From CAZSAL01 sp964604825 (lineage in GTDB: Bacteria > Elusimicrobiota > Elusimicrobia > 2-01-FULL-59-12), in assembly GCA_964604825.1 (NCBI GenBank), contig CAZSAL010000001.1, positions 42,785-106,784 on the forward strand: a stretch of 64,000 nt of DNA, read 5' to 3'. The notes below the pieces were generated by a model. That model did no database searches. It was not told the DNA's origin and worked only from the letters and a program-made list of their open reading frames with translations. The translations under genes and the position numbers were made by a program. Below are positions 31,074 to 41,618 of the stretch, piece by piece; position 1 is the stretch's first letter, and each line of letters opens with the position of its first letter.

Positions 31074-34000
31074 ATGATGGATCCCGGCCTAAGACTCGCC
31101 GGGAAGACGGTTCTGGAGACGACAAAAAATTATATGCTGATCACCGACTCCAATCTTTGGAGTTTTCTTATTACGCGCGCGCGCGTTTATATTTATAATT
31201 GTTGTCTTTTCAGCGCCTTCCTGCTCGTTTCAACCGCCGATGTCTTCGCCCAAAACAATACACCTGTAAATCCCCAGATTTCAGCTGTGTACACCTCGAG
31301 CATAGCGGTAACCTGGGCGTCGACTTCCCCTTCCAGCGGGTACGAAGTGGATACCTCCACCGACTCCGATTTCGGCGTGTTCACGTCGACGATCACGAAT
31401 AATCCAAACGCAACGACGCTGGTCGTGGACAGCATGACCAGCCTCAGCCCGAACACGACTTATTACATCCGCGCAGGCAATCTCTATAACGGTACGACGA
31501 CTTATTCTTCGATTTACCCCAGCACAAGCACACTGACCAGCCCGATTACGAATGCGCAGATCTATCAGGTTTACCAGACAAGCATTACCGTGAGCTGGTC
31601 CGCGCTTGGCAGCGCTGAGGGATACGAACTGGATGCTTTCACCGACAGCGGGTATACAAACCTGGCGGGTTCTTCCATCACATTAGGCGGGGTTCAACCC
31701 AGTACGTTGACGATCGCCGGTTTGTCTCCGAACATCAATTATTATTTACGGGTGGGAGGAATCAATTGGAACGGAATAAGTAACTTCATCAATATTTCGA
31801 TGTCAAATGCCGATGTCGCATATGTGGCCAACTCCCTCTCCTCCGCAAATACTTCCGTCACCCAGATTACGGGGCTTCCCAATAACCCTGTCTACGCGAA
31901 CCTTTCAGGCAGTCTGTCAGGGGGAACTGGCAGCATTGCTCTCAGCTCTGACGGGTCGATCGCTTACATTGCAAATTACAGTAACAACTCCGTTACCCAG
32001 ATCAAAGGGCTGCCAAATGGGTCTATTACCTACACGACTCTTTCGGGTGGTTCGATAACTGGACCTGATGGCATTGCGCTCAGCGCTGACGGCTCAACGG
32101 CATACATTGCTAATGGAGGCAACAGTACCGTTACCCAGATTAAGGGATTGCCCAATGGGCCGATAACCTATGCAACTCTTTCAGACAGTTCGATGCATGG
32201 GCCTGACAGCATTGCTCTCAGCGCTGATGGGACAATCGCTTACATTACCAATGGGATCTCGAACACTGTCACCCAGATCAAAGGTCTTCCCAATGGTCCT
32301 ACCACTTACACAACTCTTTCAGGTGGTTCGATAAACTATCCTGTTGCTATTGCTCTCAGCACTGACGGTTCAACCGCATACGTAACCAGTGGCAACTCCG
32401 TTACCCAGATCAAAGGGCTGCCAAATGGGTCTATTACCTACACGACTCTTTCGGGTGGTTCGATGATTGGGACTTATGGCGTTGCTCTCAGCATTGACGG
32501 CTCCACCGCTTACGTTGCCAACGACGGCAATAATTCCGTCACCCAGATCACGGGATTGCCCAATAACTACGTCTATGTGAATCTTTCAACCAGTTCGATG
32601 AATGCACCTGGAGGCATTGCTCTCAGCGCTGACGGTTCAACCGCATACGTAACCAACTCCGGGAATAACTCCGTCACCCAGATTATGGGGCTTCCCAATA
32701 ACCCTGTATACACGAATCTTTCCGGTGGGTCGATTAATAAGTCTTATGCAATTGCTCTCTGGGCCCCGACTGTAATTCCCGCGAACACGACAACAGGTTC
32801 CGCGCCCGGTACCCCGACCATTGCGGCGGTAAGCTCCAATACCCTGACTGTGAACTTCTCCACAGTATCGCTCACCTCGGGATATGAACTCGATGCCTCC
32901 ACAGCCGCCGACTTCTCGGGAACATGGGTTTCCTCCGTAACACTCAGCACGAATCTGACTTCGCTCCTTGTAGGGTCGACCACTGCTCTCAGCCCGAATA
33001 CCACCTACTACCTGCGTGTGGGAGCGCTTTATAACGGCGCGACTAACTATTCTTTGACTTCGCTCAGCACAAGCACATTAACGAGCCCTATTACCAATGC
33101 GCAGATCTATCAGGTATTTGCGACGAGTATCACGGTGAACTGGGCGGCGCTCGGAAGCGCTGCGGGATACGAGCTGGACGTTTCCACAAACAACTTTGCG
33201 ACGATTGCGGCGTCATCGATCAGTCTGGGCGGTGTCCAGCCGAGCACACTGACCGTGACGGGTTTGAGCCCGTCGACGAGCTATGTTCTTCGCGTAGGAG
33301 GCATCAACTGGGGGAATGTTCAAACTTATGCCTCTCTTGGATCGACCGTAACTGCCTCTGAAATATATTACTGGACCGGGGCGACGAACTCGACCTGGAC
33401 GGTCAGCGCGAACTGGAGCCCGAACGGGATCCCGGGTCCGAACGATACGGTTGTCATCAGCACGTTTAATGCCCCGAACTGGCCGGTCTATAATTCGACT
33501 GTTTCCGTTTATGCTATTTATCTGGGAACCTGGTCGATCGGTGTAGGGAAGCGGGCAGTTCTGATATCATCAACCACTTACGCTTTGCAGGTTTCAAGTT
33601 TCATGTTGATTGGTAGTTCTGGAACGATGACCTCTGCCGCCAATTCCGCATCCATTCAGTATGTAGTCAACATTGCCAGTACGGGTATATTGCAGATTAA
33701 TTCTGGCGGATTGATTGATGTGAGCAGCATGGGATACGCGGCAGGCCAGGGACCCGGAGGCAGTTCTGTTTACGGAGGGTCTTACGGTGGGCTTGGCGGG
33801 GGAATTAGTTACTCAACTTACGCCTATGATTCGTTTCAGTCCCCGGCCAATATGGGCAGTGGTGGAGGCAATTTCCAGGGCGGCGGGTTGATCACGATCA
33901 ACGTCGGAACTCTAATTTCAAGCGGTGCGATAAAAGCCAATGGGAATGGGGTATCTATGGGGGGGAACGGAGGCGCCGGCGGCGGGATCAACATAAACGC

Positions 34001-37000
34001 AACGACAATCAGCGGGAACGGAACTCTTTCCGCCAATGGGGGCAGCGGCGGAGGTCTATCGTATGGCGGAGGCGGCGGCCGGATCGCGCTGGTCTGGGCA
34101 AATGGGACAAATGGTTATGCGATGTCCGCCATTGGGGGCGTAAGCGCCCCGGGTTCCGGAGGCGCTGGGACGATTTATACGCATCAGACGATCTTGCAGA
34201 CCTATGGCACTCTGACGCTCTCCAATGGTCTTAACAGCAATACGAACGTCGCTATGACTCCCATTTTGTCCACCGGGACATCCGTAACCCTGGACAATCT
34301 CTATATCTCCAGCGGCGTTACTTTCAGCATTCCGGCCAGCAGCACGCTGACGCTGAACACGACGTCGCTGGCCATCGCGAATTATTCCACCGGGACGATC
34401 CCGAACCCGATCCAACAGTTATCCGGGCAGCCGTTTTATCTGACACTTAATAACAATGCGATGGTTTACTACGGTCCTGCTGTCAGCAGTTGGACAAGCC
34501 TGACCGTAAATCAGAATTCAAAATTATATTTCCAGAATTTCAGTACGGTCACGGTGACGGGTTCCGATGTGTTTGGAGACGGGGACCTGACCTCTACGAT
34601 CACCGTCAACGGGAGCCTGAACGGCGGATCCTTCAGCGGTATCGGGCAGGGCAAGGTGACGTTGACATGGCGCGGAGCAGCGGACAACGCCGGTTCTTCG
34701 TTTACAGTGCAGGCCTCAACCAGCAGCAACTTTATCCCGATTTCCAATTCCACAGCTACGGCAGTAAATGCCTCCAGCATCACACTTTGCGGACTTGCCG
34801 GGGGTACGACTTATTACGCCCGCGTGAAAAACAATGTATGGGACCGAATGACTTCCGGGACCTACGCCGTAATCGGGAGCACCGTGACCAACAGCTGTGC
34901 CGGAGTGGCGCCAGATGCTCCGACGAACGTCATCCTGTACAGCCGGACGCCTACCACGCTGACAGCATCTTGGGATCTGCTGAGCTGCGCGACCAGCTAT
35001 ACCCTGGTGGCATCAACCGATTCCACTAACCCTCCGGTGATTGTCAATGCTTCCAGCACGACGGTTTCGCCGAGTATTACAGTGTCGGGTTTGAGTGTGG
35101 GAACAAGCTACTACCTGTATGCCCAGAACTGTAATGCTTCCGGGTGCAGCGCCTATGCGCAGATTCAAGGCGTTACGCTGAATTACGGAGCGATATATCA
35201 CTGGCTGGGAACGGTTTCCAGCGCATGGGAAAATCCTGCGAACTGGGATCTGGGTGCGGTGCCGGACGCTTCCGCCGTGGTCAGCATCGGAGGCGTGGCA
35301 ATTACAACCCAGCCGGTTTACAATTCCACGATCACAGTCTACAGCCTCTATCTGGGAACTGGTTCGGTGACGTCGGTCCTGACGTCTTCGGTACCTTACA
35401 CGTTGACCATATCCAGCTTCATGGAAGTGGGTACGAAAGGACTTCTTACCGCTGCGACGTCGTATGCCATAGCAGGAACTACCTATACGTCCAGTGTGAA
35501 TCTGGCGGGCGGGGACGTCATGGTTGATGCGGGAGGACAGATCGATGTCAGCAGCGCCGGGTATATGGCTGCGAGTGGTCCCGGAGCCGGCAGCGCTGCC
35601 GGGGGTGGTGGATATGGTGGTACCGGTGGGCAAAGCCCTGGCAGCGGTGGCGGTGCGGCATATGGGTCGGTTCTGAACCCTACTGATTATGGTAGCGGCG
35701 GCGGGAACTCGGCGGGGGCACCCGGCGGCGGAGTCGTTCTGATAAATCTTACAGGGACATTAACCAATAAAGGAATCATTAAGGCTAGCGGAGCATCTTC
35801 ATTAACTTTAGGCAGCGGTGGCGGTTCGGGTGGAACGATCAATATTACGGCAGGTACTTTGAGCGGGAATGGGAGTTTCAGCGCGAATGGGAACACTGGC
35901 GACGGTATGCCCGGAGGCGGCGCCGGAGGCAGAATCGCCCTTTACTATACAAATGGCAGCACCAACAGCTATACGGTGAACGCCTATGGCGGTTCCGGGT
36001 ATGGATACGGCGGAGGCGGAACGTTCTACGCGGTGCAATCAGGAAGCACTGGAACGCTCTACATTAACAACAATAATGCCATCACTGTTTCGACTGCGGC
36101 GGTTCTTGCCGGGAACTACACGTTTAGCAGTATTACGGCAAGTAAGACTGGAAGCCTGCTTTTCCAGAATTTCAGCACAGTGACGATTACTGGGACCGAT
36201 GTATTCGGCGACGGGGACATGACCTCTACGATCACCGTCAATGGGAATTTGTACGGCGGGTCGTTTGTAAATGTCTATGCTTCCAGCATAACGGTTCAGT
36301 GGCGCGGATCGGTTGATACCTCAGGATCAACTTATTCAGTCTGGGCGTCAACCGCTTCGAACTTCTCTGTATTCACCAGTTCTCTTACCACCGCCGCAAA
36401 TGCATCAAGTTCTACGCTGGTTGGGCTTTCCTCCGGGACGGTATATTACGTGCGTGTCAAGAATAACTCCTATGCCATCATAGCTTCCGGCACTTATGCG
36501 ACCATCGGAAGCACTGTGACAATAACTAACGCAGTGCCGCCTGCGCCTTCATCCGGCACAATTACCGCTGTTTCCACATATTCAATTACCGCTAACTGGG
36601 GACTCTCGAGCGGAGCCACGGCATATACGCTGGTTGTTTCGAGCAGCAATGATGCCTACGCCTATGACATTGTTGGAACGAGTATAACGGCACTCGCAAC
36701 TGCCACAGTCTCGGGTTTGAATCCGAACACCACCTATTACCTCTTTGTGAACGCCTGCAACAGCGGATGCAGCGGCTATTCCCTGGACGGTTCGACAGCG
36801 ACCTGGGCTGCTGCCCCGCCCGCGCTGACTTTCAGCAATGTATTCCTGAGTTCCTTTACGGTGAGCTGGACTGTGACCGGAGGCACAACGCCGTATGAAG
36901 TGGACATATCAACAGACCCGAATTTTGCGGTTTCGGTATCTACCTTCCAGACAGGCCTGCTGGTGGCAAGCTACAACTTCAGCAGTCTGCAGTCAGGCAC

Positions 37001-40000
37001 TACCTACTGGGTACGTGCGCGGGACGCCAACTGGGACAATGTTCTCGGCGCCTATAGTGCGAACGCGAGCACAATGACACTGCCTGGTGCGACGACGTTA
37101 AACGGCAGCGCGCTGGGAGTATCGAGCATCACCTGGAGCTGGGGTGGGGTCACAGGCGCGAGCAGCTATACGCTCTATTATGCGACAGGTGGTGTGGATG
37201 TATCAGGAATAACCGGCACAAGCTATCCTGAGATAAATCTATCGACGAACATCGCCTATGGCCGGCAGGTGGCAGCTGTAGACGGATCAGGGATAGGAGT
37301 GCTGTCAGCAGCTACCACAGTGTATACGTATGCCATGGCTCCTGCGGGCGCTTCCTGGACAAGCCTCTATATCACAAGCGCCGCTGTATCCTGGAGCCCG
37401 AACACAAATCCATTCGGTACGAGTTACATTGTAACGGCCTCAACGAACGTTGGCCTGGGTCCGGTAACCTCTTCCGGGACGACATCAAGCGGCACTACTT
37501 ACACACTGACAAACCTGTCAGCGAACACCACCTATTACTTTGGTGTGTATGCGGCAAACGTCAGCGGTATAACCACAAGTACTTCGACTTCGCTGAGTAC
37601 GAGCACGCTGGCTAACGCGCCCGGAATGCCGGTTTTCAGCAGCGTATACGCGAGTTCCTTTACGGTGAGCTGGACTGTGACCGGAGGCACAACGCCGTAT
37701 GAAGTGGACATATCAACAGACCCGAATTTTGCGGTTTCGGTATCTACCTTCCAGACAGGCCTGCTGGTGGCAAGCTACAACTTCAGCAGTCTGCAGTCAG
37801 GCACTACCTACTGGGTACGTGCGTGTGACTCTAACTGGGACAATGTTCGGAGTGCGTACAGCGCATCTACATCGACCATGACCATATTGGTAGTTGCGCC
37901 CGGCAATGTGGCCATCCATGCTGTATATACTTCCAGTATTTCCATATCATGGAATACGGTTTTACCATCCAGCGGTTACGAAGTGGATGCCTCAACCGAC
38001 CAGAATTTCGGTGTGTTCAAGTCAACTATCACCACCAATGGTTCGGCTATCACGCTTGTGGTTGATAGCATGACGAGCCTGAGCCCCAACACCACATATT
38101 ACATCCGCGCGGGAAACCTCTATAACGGGACGACGACTTATGCTTCACTTCCGCTCAGCACAAGCACACGGACCAGCCCTATTACCAATGCGCAAATCTA
38201 TCAGGTTTACGCGACGAGCATCACCGTCAACTGGACGCCTTTGGGCAGCGCCGCAGGGTATGAGCTTGATGCTTCCACGGATAACTTTGTGACGTGGGTG
38301 TCATCGATCAGCATGGGTGGAGTGCAGCCCAGTACCTTGACGGTCTCGAACATCTGGCCCGCTGTTACTTATTCTCTACGAGTTGGCGGCGTTAACTGGA
38401 ACGGGGTGGTGAACTACAGCAATCTAGGTTCGACTAACACTGCTGGAGTGGTGCCGTCGAATCCACAGTTCCAGACAGTCTACGCCTCAAGCATCACCGT
38501 TTCCTGGTCCAGCGCCTCGCCTTCCGGCGGTTACGAAGTGGATGCTTCGACTGATTCCGGGTTCGGGGCGTTTACATCCTCAATCACGGCAAACGCCGGT
38601 TCTACCTCGCTCACCGTAGACAGTATGACCAGCCTCAGCCCGAACACCACATATTACATCCGCGTGGGCAATCTCTATAACGGTACAACGGCCTACAACA
38701 TGGCGATTATTTCAACTTCTACGCTGGCGAATGTTCCAGGCGTGCCGTCGTTTTCAAATGTATGGGTAAGTTCATTAACTGTGAGCTGGAGTGGTAGCGC
38801 GGGGTCGGTGTATGAGATGGATTATTCTACGGATGTAAACTTTGCGGCGTCCGCAAGCACGGTAACGGCCAATGCGGGATCGCCGGATACGATCACGGGC
38901 CTTCAGGCTAATACTACCTGTTACGTGCGGGTGCGTGCGCAGAACTGGAACGGGATCAATACTGATTATGTAACGGCTTCGACTTCGACATTGGCGGTTG
39001 TCCCGGGAATCCCGCAGTTGGACACGGTTTATGCCTCGAACATTGCGGCGCACTGGGATCCGAGCGGCGATCATCTAGGCACCCGCTTTACGCTTGCGGC
39101 CTCACTGAGCAGTTCAATGTCGCCGGTATTCTCTTCTTCGGCAACTTCAGGCGGCTCAGCGGCAACGGTTGCCAACCTTATTCCTAACACGACTTATTAC
39201 CTGGCGGTGAAGGCGACTAACAACAACGGCATAGATACGGCATACTCCAGCCCGTCGGTTTCGACGATAACCCTGGCGAGTATTCCTGCGCTTGCCGCGC
39301 AGTCTTATGTTTCCATTACTTCCGGTTCGCTGGTGGCGCAATGGGATGCGAATTCAAACCCGTCCGGAACGGAATACTTTGTTCAGTTATCGACAGATAG
39401 TCTCAACTGGTCGCAGAATTCGGGGTGGAATTCCGGGACGGCCGCGCCATTTAACGGATTGGCGTTCTTTACGGTCTATTACGCGGAAGTGAAGGCGCGT
39501 AACAGCGATCTGACAGAAACAGGCTGGCTGAATCTGGGAGCGGTCCGTACATCGCCGTCGATGGTGGGTTCTCCGATAGTGGAGGCTGTGTACGTATCGA
39601 GCATAACGGCGGGCTGGAATCCGCCGCCCCAGCAGAGTGACGGGCGAAGTCAGGATGGTTTTACATTGTCAGTTACGGCTGACGGGGTTAATTCCATATA
39701 TATTTCCAGCCCCGATACGATTTCCGATCCGCATGCGTTGGTATCCTTAACGGTATCTCCGCTTCAGCCAAATACCACCTATCAGGTCACAGTAGGGGCG
39801 TATGTGAATGAAGGGGGATATACAGTAACTACTTCTACGACATTCGCATCCAGAGCCACCCTGGCGGCCAACCCGGGCCCGAGCTCCGCCAGTGTGTCGC
39901 CTAATTCAGATATAAGTCTGACAGTGAACTGGTCTTCGGGAACGGCGCCTAATTTCAATCCCGCCTATACGCTCTATCAGGTGCAGATTTCAACGGATCC

Positions 40001-41561
40001 TGACGTGGATTCATCCGGTAATTTCTTAAATGTAAACGGTTCCAGCATAACGTCTTCGTTAAATGTCAATTTCCCCGATCTGAATCCAGACGCAACTTAT
40101 TACGCGCAGGTTCAGAGCTTTAACACCGGTTACGGTACCTATAACAGTTTTGTGAATTTGGGATCAACCATTACCCTGACGCCTATTCCGGGCGGTATGC
40201 AGTCTTTGGCCCATACGACGTGGGCTGTATTCAACTGGAGCACGGTAACATGTCATGGGTACAGCGTTCTGGTCTCGACGCAGCCCGACTGCTCGAATCC
40301 GTCTATATTTTCGATCCCCGACAGCTCAACTTCGAGCTATAAGGTGACAGGGCTCCTCCCCAGCCAGATGTATTGCTATGAGGTGGGCAGCCTGAACAGC
40401 GCAGGAGCGCCGAACTATACAGGGGGGGCGTTTACGACGCGATCGGCGACAAGCCAGCTGGCTGTATCGCGGGTGAACGTGGGCGCTCTGGCAACAGGCG
40501 GAGAAGGAGAAGGAGTAGGTGTGCCGCTGAACACCACAGTGAACATAACATTCAATGAAGATGTCGATCCTTCTACTATCGGGGGGATTGCGCTGTACGC
40601 GATAAAAGACAACATGGCCAATTATGTGGCTTCAGGCGGCAGCTACAACAATCTGCTTGCCGGCGCGATAACGATTAGCGCGGCGAACATTACCTATGAC
40701 AGCACGCAGCAGACTGTAACGCTTACGCCGGGAGTGCAGCTTCAGGCCGGCTATCTATACGCGGTGGTAGTGCCGACGACAGTGAACGATTATAACGGCG
40801 GTTCATTCCCGGCACAGTGGGTATATTACTTCCAGACCATGGCGGATTTCCGTCAGCACAACGTGTTTGCCACGCATTTCAGCAATAAGATCTATTTAGA
40901 TGTGCCTGCGGGAGCATTCACAACGAATTATTATCTGCGGACGAACATAACGCCTTCTGTTGCCGGTATCGAATACGCGAATCTTCCACAGATGATCAAA
41001 GACGCCAACACGAAGCTCGGGCAGGAAGAAGGCACAATGCTGGCTGATTATGCGGTGGAGATTGTGGCTTATAACTATAACGGCAGCTTGATAAATGTTT
41101 CCAACGGCAATGTGCAGGTTGGCATAGCGGTTCCGCCATCCAGCACAAATGTTTCCATGTATACGCTGGATACTACTGACAGCCTCTGGGTGAAGGTGCT
41201 GACATCCTCGGTAAATTCCTCGGCGGGGAGGGTGGAGTCGTCAGTGCCACACTTCAGCGTTTATGCTTTGGTGCAGCAGGCAAGCGAATCGTTATCTGAT
41301 GCGCATCCCTATCCAGTGCCTTTTGTCCCCAGCCGGGGGCATACTGCGATCACTTTCACAAATCTGGCAAATCAGACCACAATCAGGATTTTTACGATAT
41401 CCGGAGAAGAAGTCCGCAGGGTAGATGTACCGCAGGGCTCGGCGAATTATGTCTGGGATGTGAAAAATAAAGCGGGCGAAAATGTTGTAAGCGGCGTATA
41501 CCTGTATCTCATCACAAGTCCTTCCGACAAGAAAACCGGGAAGTTAATGATCATCCGCTAA
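31074..41561 (+). CDS. Giant fibronectin-III surface protein with C-terminal sorting domain
   Basis: 3495 residues. A signal-like stretch (NCCLFSAFLLVSTADVFAQ) ends near residue 61. Order: two Fn3 domains (64-243); a YVTN-like propeller region (245-563) of repeats such as NSVTQIKGLPNG and ALSADGSTAYIAN; two Fn3 (573-763); a Gly-rich module (765-1183) opening YYWTGATNSTW; Fn3; a second Gly-rich module (1374-1730) opening IYHWLGTVSSAWENPANW; about a dozen more Fn3 (1733-3123) with the recurring SLSPNTTYYIRAGNLYNG; a Big_5-like domain (3130-3256, VNITFNEDVDPSTIGG); a FlgD-like sorting domain (3406-3495). Probable cell-surface adhesin exported by a type IX-like route. Start 31074 lies at a palindromic element; ATG 31134 keeps the signal peptide and is a good alternative. 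Confidence 0.88.
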   Translation: MMDPGLRLAGKTVLETTKNYMLITDSNLWSFLITRARVYIYNCCLFSAFLLVSTADVFAQNNTPVNPQISAVYTSSIAVTWASTSPSSGYEVDTSTDSDFGVFTSTITNNPNATTLVVDSMTSLSPNTTYYIRAGNLYNGTTTYSSIYPSTSTLTSPITNAQIYQVYQTSITVSWSALGSAEGYELDAFTDSGYTNLAGSSITLGGVQPSTLTIAGLSPNINYYLRVGGINWNGISNFINISMSNADVAYVANSLSSANTSVTQITGLPNNPVYANLSGSLSGGTGSIALSSDGSIAYIANYSNNSVTQIKGLPNGSITYTTLSGGSITGPDGIALSADGSTAYIANGGNSTVTQIKGLPNGPITYATLSDSSMHGPDSIALSADGTIAYITNGISNTVTQIKGLPNGPTTYTTLSGGSINYPVAIALSTDGSTAYVTSGNSVTQIKGLPNGSITYTTLSGGSMIGTYGVALSIDGSTAYVANDGNNSVTQITGLPNNYVYVNLSTSSMNAPGGIALSADGSTAYVTNSGNNSVTQIMGLPNNPVYTNLSGGSINKSYAIALWAPTVIPANTTTGSAPGTPTIAAVSSNTLTVNFSTVSLTSGYELDASTAADFSGTWVSSVTLSTNLTSLLVGSTTALSPNTTYYLRVGALYNGATNYSLTSLSTSTLTSPITNAQIYQVFATSITVNWAALGSAAGYELDVSTNNFATIAASSISLGGVQPSTLTVTGLSPSTSYVLRVGGINWGNVQTYASLGSTVTASEIYYWTGATNSTWTVSANWSPNGIPGPNDTVVISTFNAPNWPVYNSTVSVYAIYLGTWSIGVGKRAVLISSTTYALQVSSFMLIGSSGTMTSAANSASIQYVVNIASTGILQINSGGLIDVSSMGYAAGQGPGGSSVYGGSYGGLGGGISYSTYAYDSFQSPANMGSGGGNFQGGGLITINVGTLISSGAIKANGNGVSMGGNGGAGGGININATTISGNGTLSANGGSGGGLSYGGGGGRIALVWANGTNGYAMSAIGGVSAPGSGGAGTIYTHQTILQTYGTLTLSNGLNSNTNVAMTPILSTGTSVTLDNLYISSGVTFSIPASSTLTLNTTSLAIANYSTGTIPNPIQQLSGQPFYLTLNNNAMVYYGPAVSSWTSLTVNQNSKLYFQNFSTVTVTGSDVFGDGDLTSTITVNGSLNGGSFSGIGQGKVTLTWRGAADNAGSSFTVQASTSSNFIPISNSTATAVNASSITLCGLAGGTTYYARVKNNVWDRMTSGTYAVIGSTVTNSCAGVAPDAPTNVILYSRTPTTLTASWDLLSCATSYTLVASTDSTNPPVIVNASSTTVSPSITVSGLSVGTSYYLYAQNCNASGCSAYAQIQGVTLNYGAIYHWLGTVSSAWENPANWDLGAVPDASAVVSIGGVAITTQPVYNSTITVYSLYLGTGSVTSVLTSSVPYTLTISSFMEVGTKGLLTAATSYAIAGTTYTSSVNLAGGDVMVDAGGQIDVSSAGYMAASGPGAGSAAGGGGYGGTGGQSPGSGGGAAYGSVLNPTDYGSGGGNSAGAPGGGVVLINLTGTLTNKGIIKASGASSLTLGSGGGSGGTINITAGTLSGNGSFSANGNTGDGMPGGGAGGRIALYYTNGSTNSYTVNAYGGSGYGYGGGGTFYAVQSGSTGTLYINNNNAITVSTAAVLAGNYTFSSITASKTGSLLFQNFSTVTITGTDVFGDGDMTSTITVNGNLYGGSFVNVYASSITVQWRGSVDTSGSTYSVWASTASNFSVFTSSLTTAANASSSTLVGLSSGTVYYVRVKNNSYAIIASGTYATIGSTVTITNAVPPAPSSGTITAVSTYSITANWGLSSGATAYTLVVSSSNDAYAYDIVGTSITALATATVSGLNPNTTYYLFVNACNSGCSGYSLDGSTATWAAAPPALTFSNVFLSSFTVSWTVTGGTTPYEVDISTDPNFAVSVSTFQTGLLVASYNFSSLQSGTTYWVRARDANWDNVLGAYSANASTMTLPGATTLNGSALGVSSITWSWGGVTGASSYTLYYATGGVDVSGITGTSYPEINLSTNIAYGRQVAAVDGSGIGVLSAATTVYTYAMAPAGASWTSLYITSAAVSWSPNTNPFGTSYIVTASTNVGLGPVTSSGTTSSGTTYTLTNLSANTTYYFGVYAANVSGITTSTSTSLSTSTLANAPGMPVFSSVYASSFTVSWTVTGGTTPYEVDISTDPNFAVSVSTFQTGLLVASYNFSSLQSGTTYWVRACDSNWDNVRSAYSASTSTMTILVVAPGNVAIHAVYTSSISISWNTVLPSSGYEVDASTDQNFGVFKSTITTNGSAITLVVDSMTSLSPNTTYYIRAGNLYNGTTTYASLPLSTSTRTSPITNAQIYQVYATSITVNWTPLGSAAGYELDASTDNFVTWVSSISMGGVQPSTLTVSNIWPAVTYSLRVGGVNWNGVVNYSNLGSTNTAGVVPSNPQFQTVYASSITVSWSSASPSGGYEVDASTDSGFGAFTSSITANAGSTSLTVDSMTSLSPNTTYYIRVGNLYNGTTAYNMAIISTSTLANVPGVPSFSNVWVSSLTVSWSGSAGSVYEMDYSTDVNFAASASTVTANAGSPDTITGLQANTTCYVRVRAQNWNGINTDYVTASTSTLAVVPGIPQLDTVYASNIAAHWDPSGDHLGTRFTLAASLSSSMSPVFSSSATSGGSAATVANLIPNTTYYLAVKATNNNGIDTAYSSPSVSTITLASIPALAAQSYVSITSGSLVAQWDANSNPSGTEYFVQLSTDSLNWSQNSGWNSGTAAPFNGLAFFTVYYAEVKARNSDLTETGWLNLGAVRTSPSMVGSPIVEAVYVSSITAGWNPPPQQSDGRSQDGFTLSVTADGVNSIYISSPDTISDPHALVSLTVSPLQPNTTYQVTVGAYVNEGGYTVTTSTTFASRATLAANPGPSSASVSPNSDISLTVNWSSGTAPNFNPAYTLYQVQISTDPDVDSSGNFLNVNGSSITSSLNVNFPDLNPDATYYAQVQSFNTGYGTYNSFVNLGSTITLTPIPGGMQSLAHTTWAVFNWSTVTCHGYSVLVSTQPDCSNPSIFSIPDSSTSSYKVTGLLPSQMYCYEVGSLNSAGAPNYTGGAFTTRSATSQLAVSRVNVGALATGGEGEGVGVPLNTTVNITFNEDVDPSTIGGIALYAIKDNMANYVASGGSYNNLLAGAITISAANITYDSTQQTVTLTPGVQLQAGYLYAVVVPTTVNDYNGGSFPAQWVYYFQTMADFRQHNVFATHFSNKIYLDVPAGAFTTNYYLRTNITPSVAGIEYANLPQMIKDANTKLGQEEGTMLADYAVEIVAYNYNGSLINVSNGNVQVGIAVPPSSTNVSMYTLDTTDSLWVKVLTSSVNSSAGRVESSVPHFSVYALVQQASESLSDAHPYPVPFVPSRGHTAITFTNLANQTTIRIFTISGEEVRRVDVPQGSANYVWDVKNKAGENVVSGVYLYLITSPSDKKTGKLMIIR
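31079..31110. repeat. Palindromic element family II, half copy at the adhesin start
   Basis: GGATCCCGGC at 31079-31088, then GCCGGGAAGACGG at 31098-31110. This matches the right half of the 65-base element in kdpA (53885-53917) with few changes. It supplies codons MDPGLRLAG if the adhesin starts at 31074. Confidence 0.65.
36848..37019 (+). repeat. 172-bp direct repeat, copy 1, within the adhesin gene
   Basis: Identical at every base to 37652-37823, 804 bases (268 codons) downstream and in the same frame. It encodes most of one Fn3 domain (SSFTVSWTVTGGTTPYEVDI onward). Neighbouring Fn3 copies are much more diverged. Confidence 0.9.
37652..37823 (+). repeat. 172-bp direct repeat, copy 2, within the adhesin gene
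   Basis: Exact copy of 36848-37019. The sequence before and after diverges at once, so the shared block looks like recent duplication or gene conversion of one Fn3 unit. Confidence 0.9.
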
Positions 41562-41584
41562 GCTCCAGATAAACAGTATTCCTT

Positions 41585-41618
41585 TTTAAAAAGGCGGCCC
41601 ACTTTCGCCCTTTTTTTA
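41585..41618. terminator. Bidirectional terminator between adhesin and met/cys operon
   Basis: A-rich stretch and GGCG at 41593-41596, CGCC at 41606-41609, then a T-run 41611-41617 on the plus strand; the reverse strand reads the mirror hairpin followed by TTTTT. It can end both the adhesin transcript and the converging methionine/cysteine operon. It overlaps the cysE stop codon. Confidence 0.75.

Noticed and set aside
35144..35527. Small frames within the giant adhesin gene on both strands
   Set aside because: They are shadows of the repetitive 10.5-kb reading frame.
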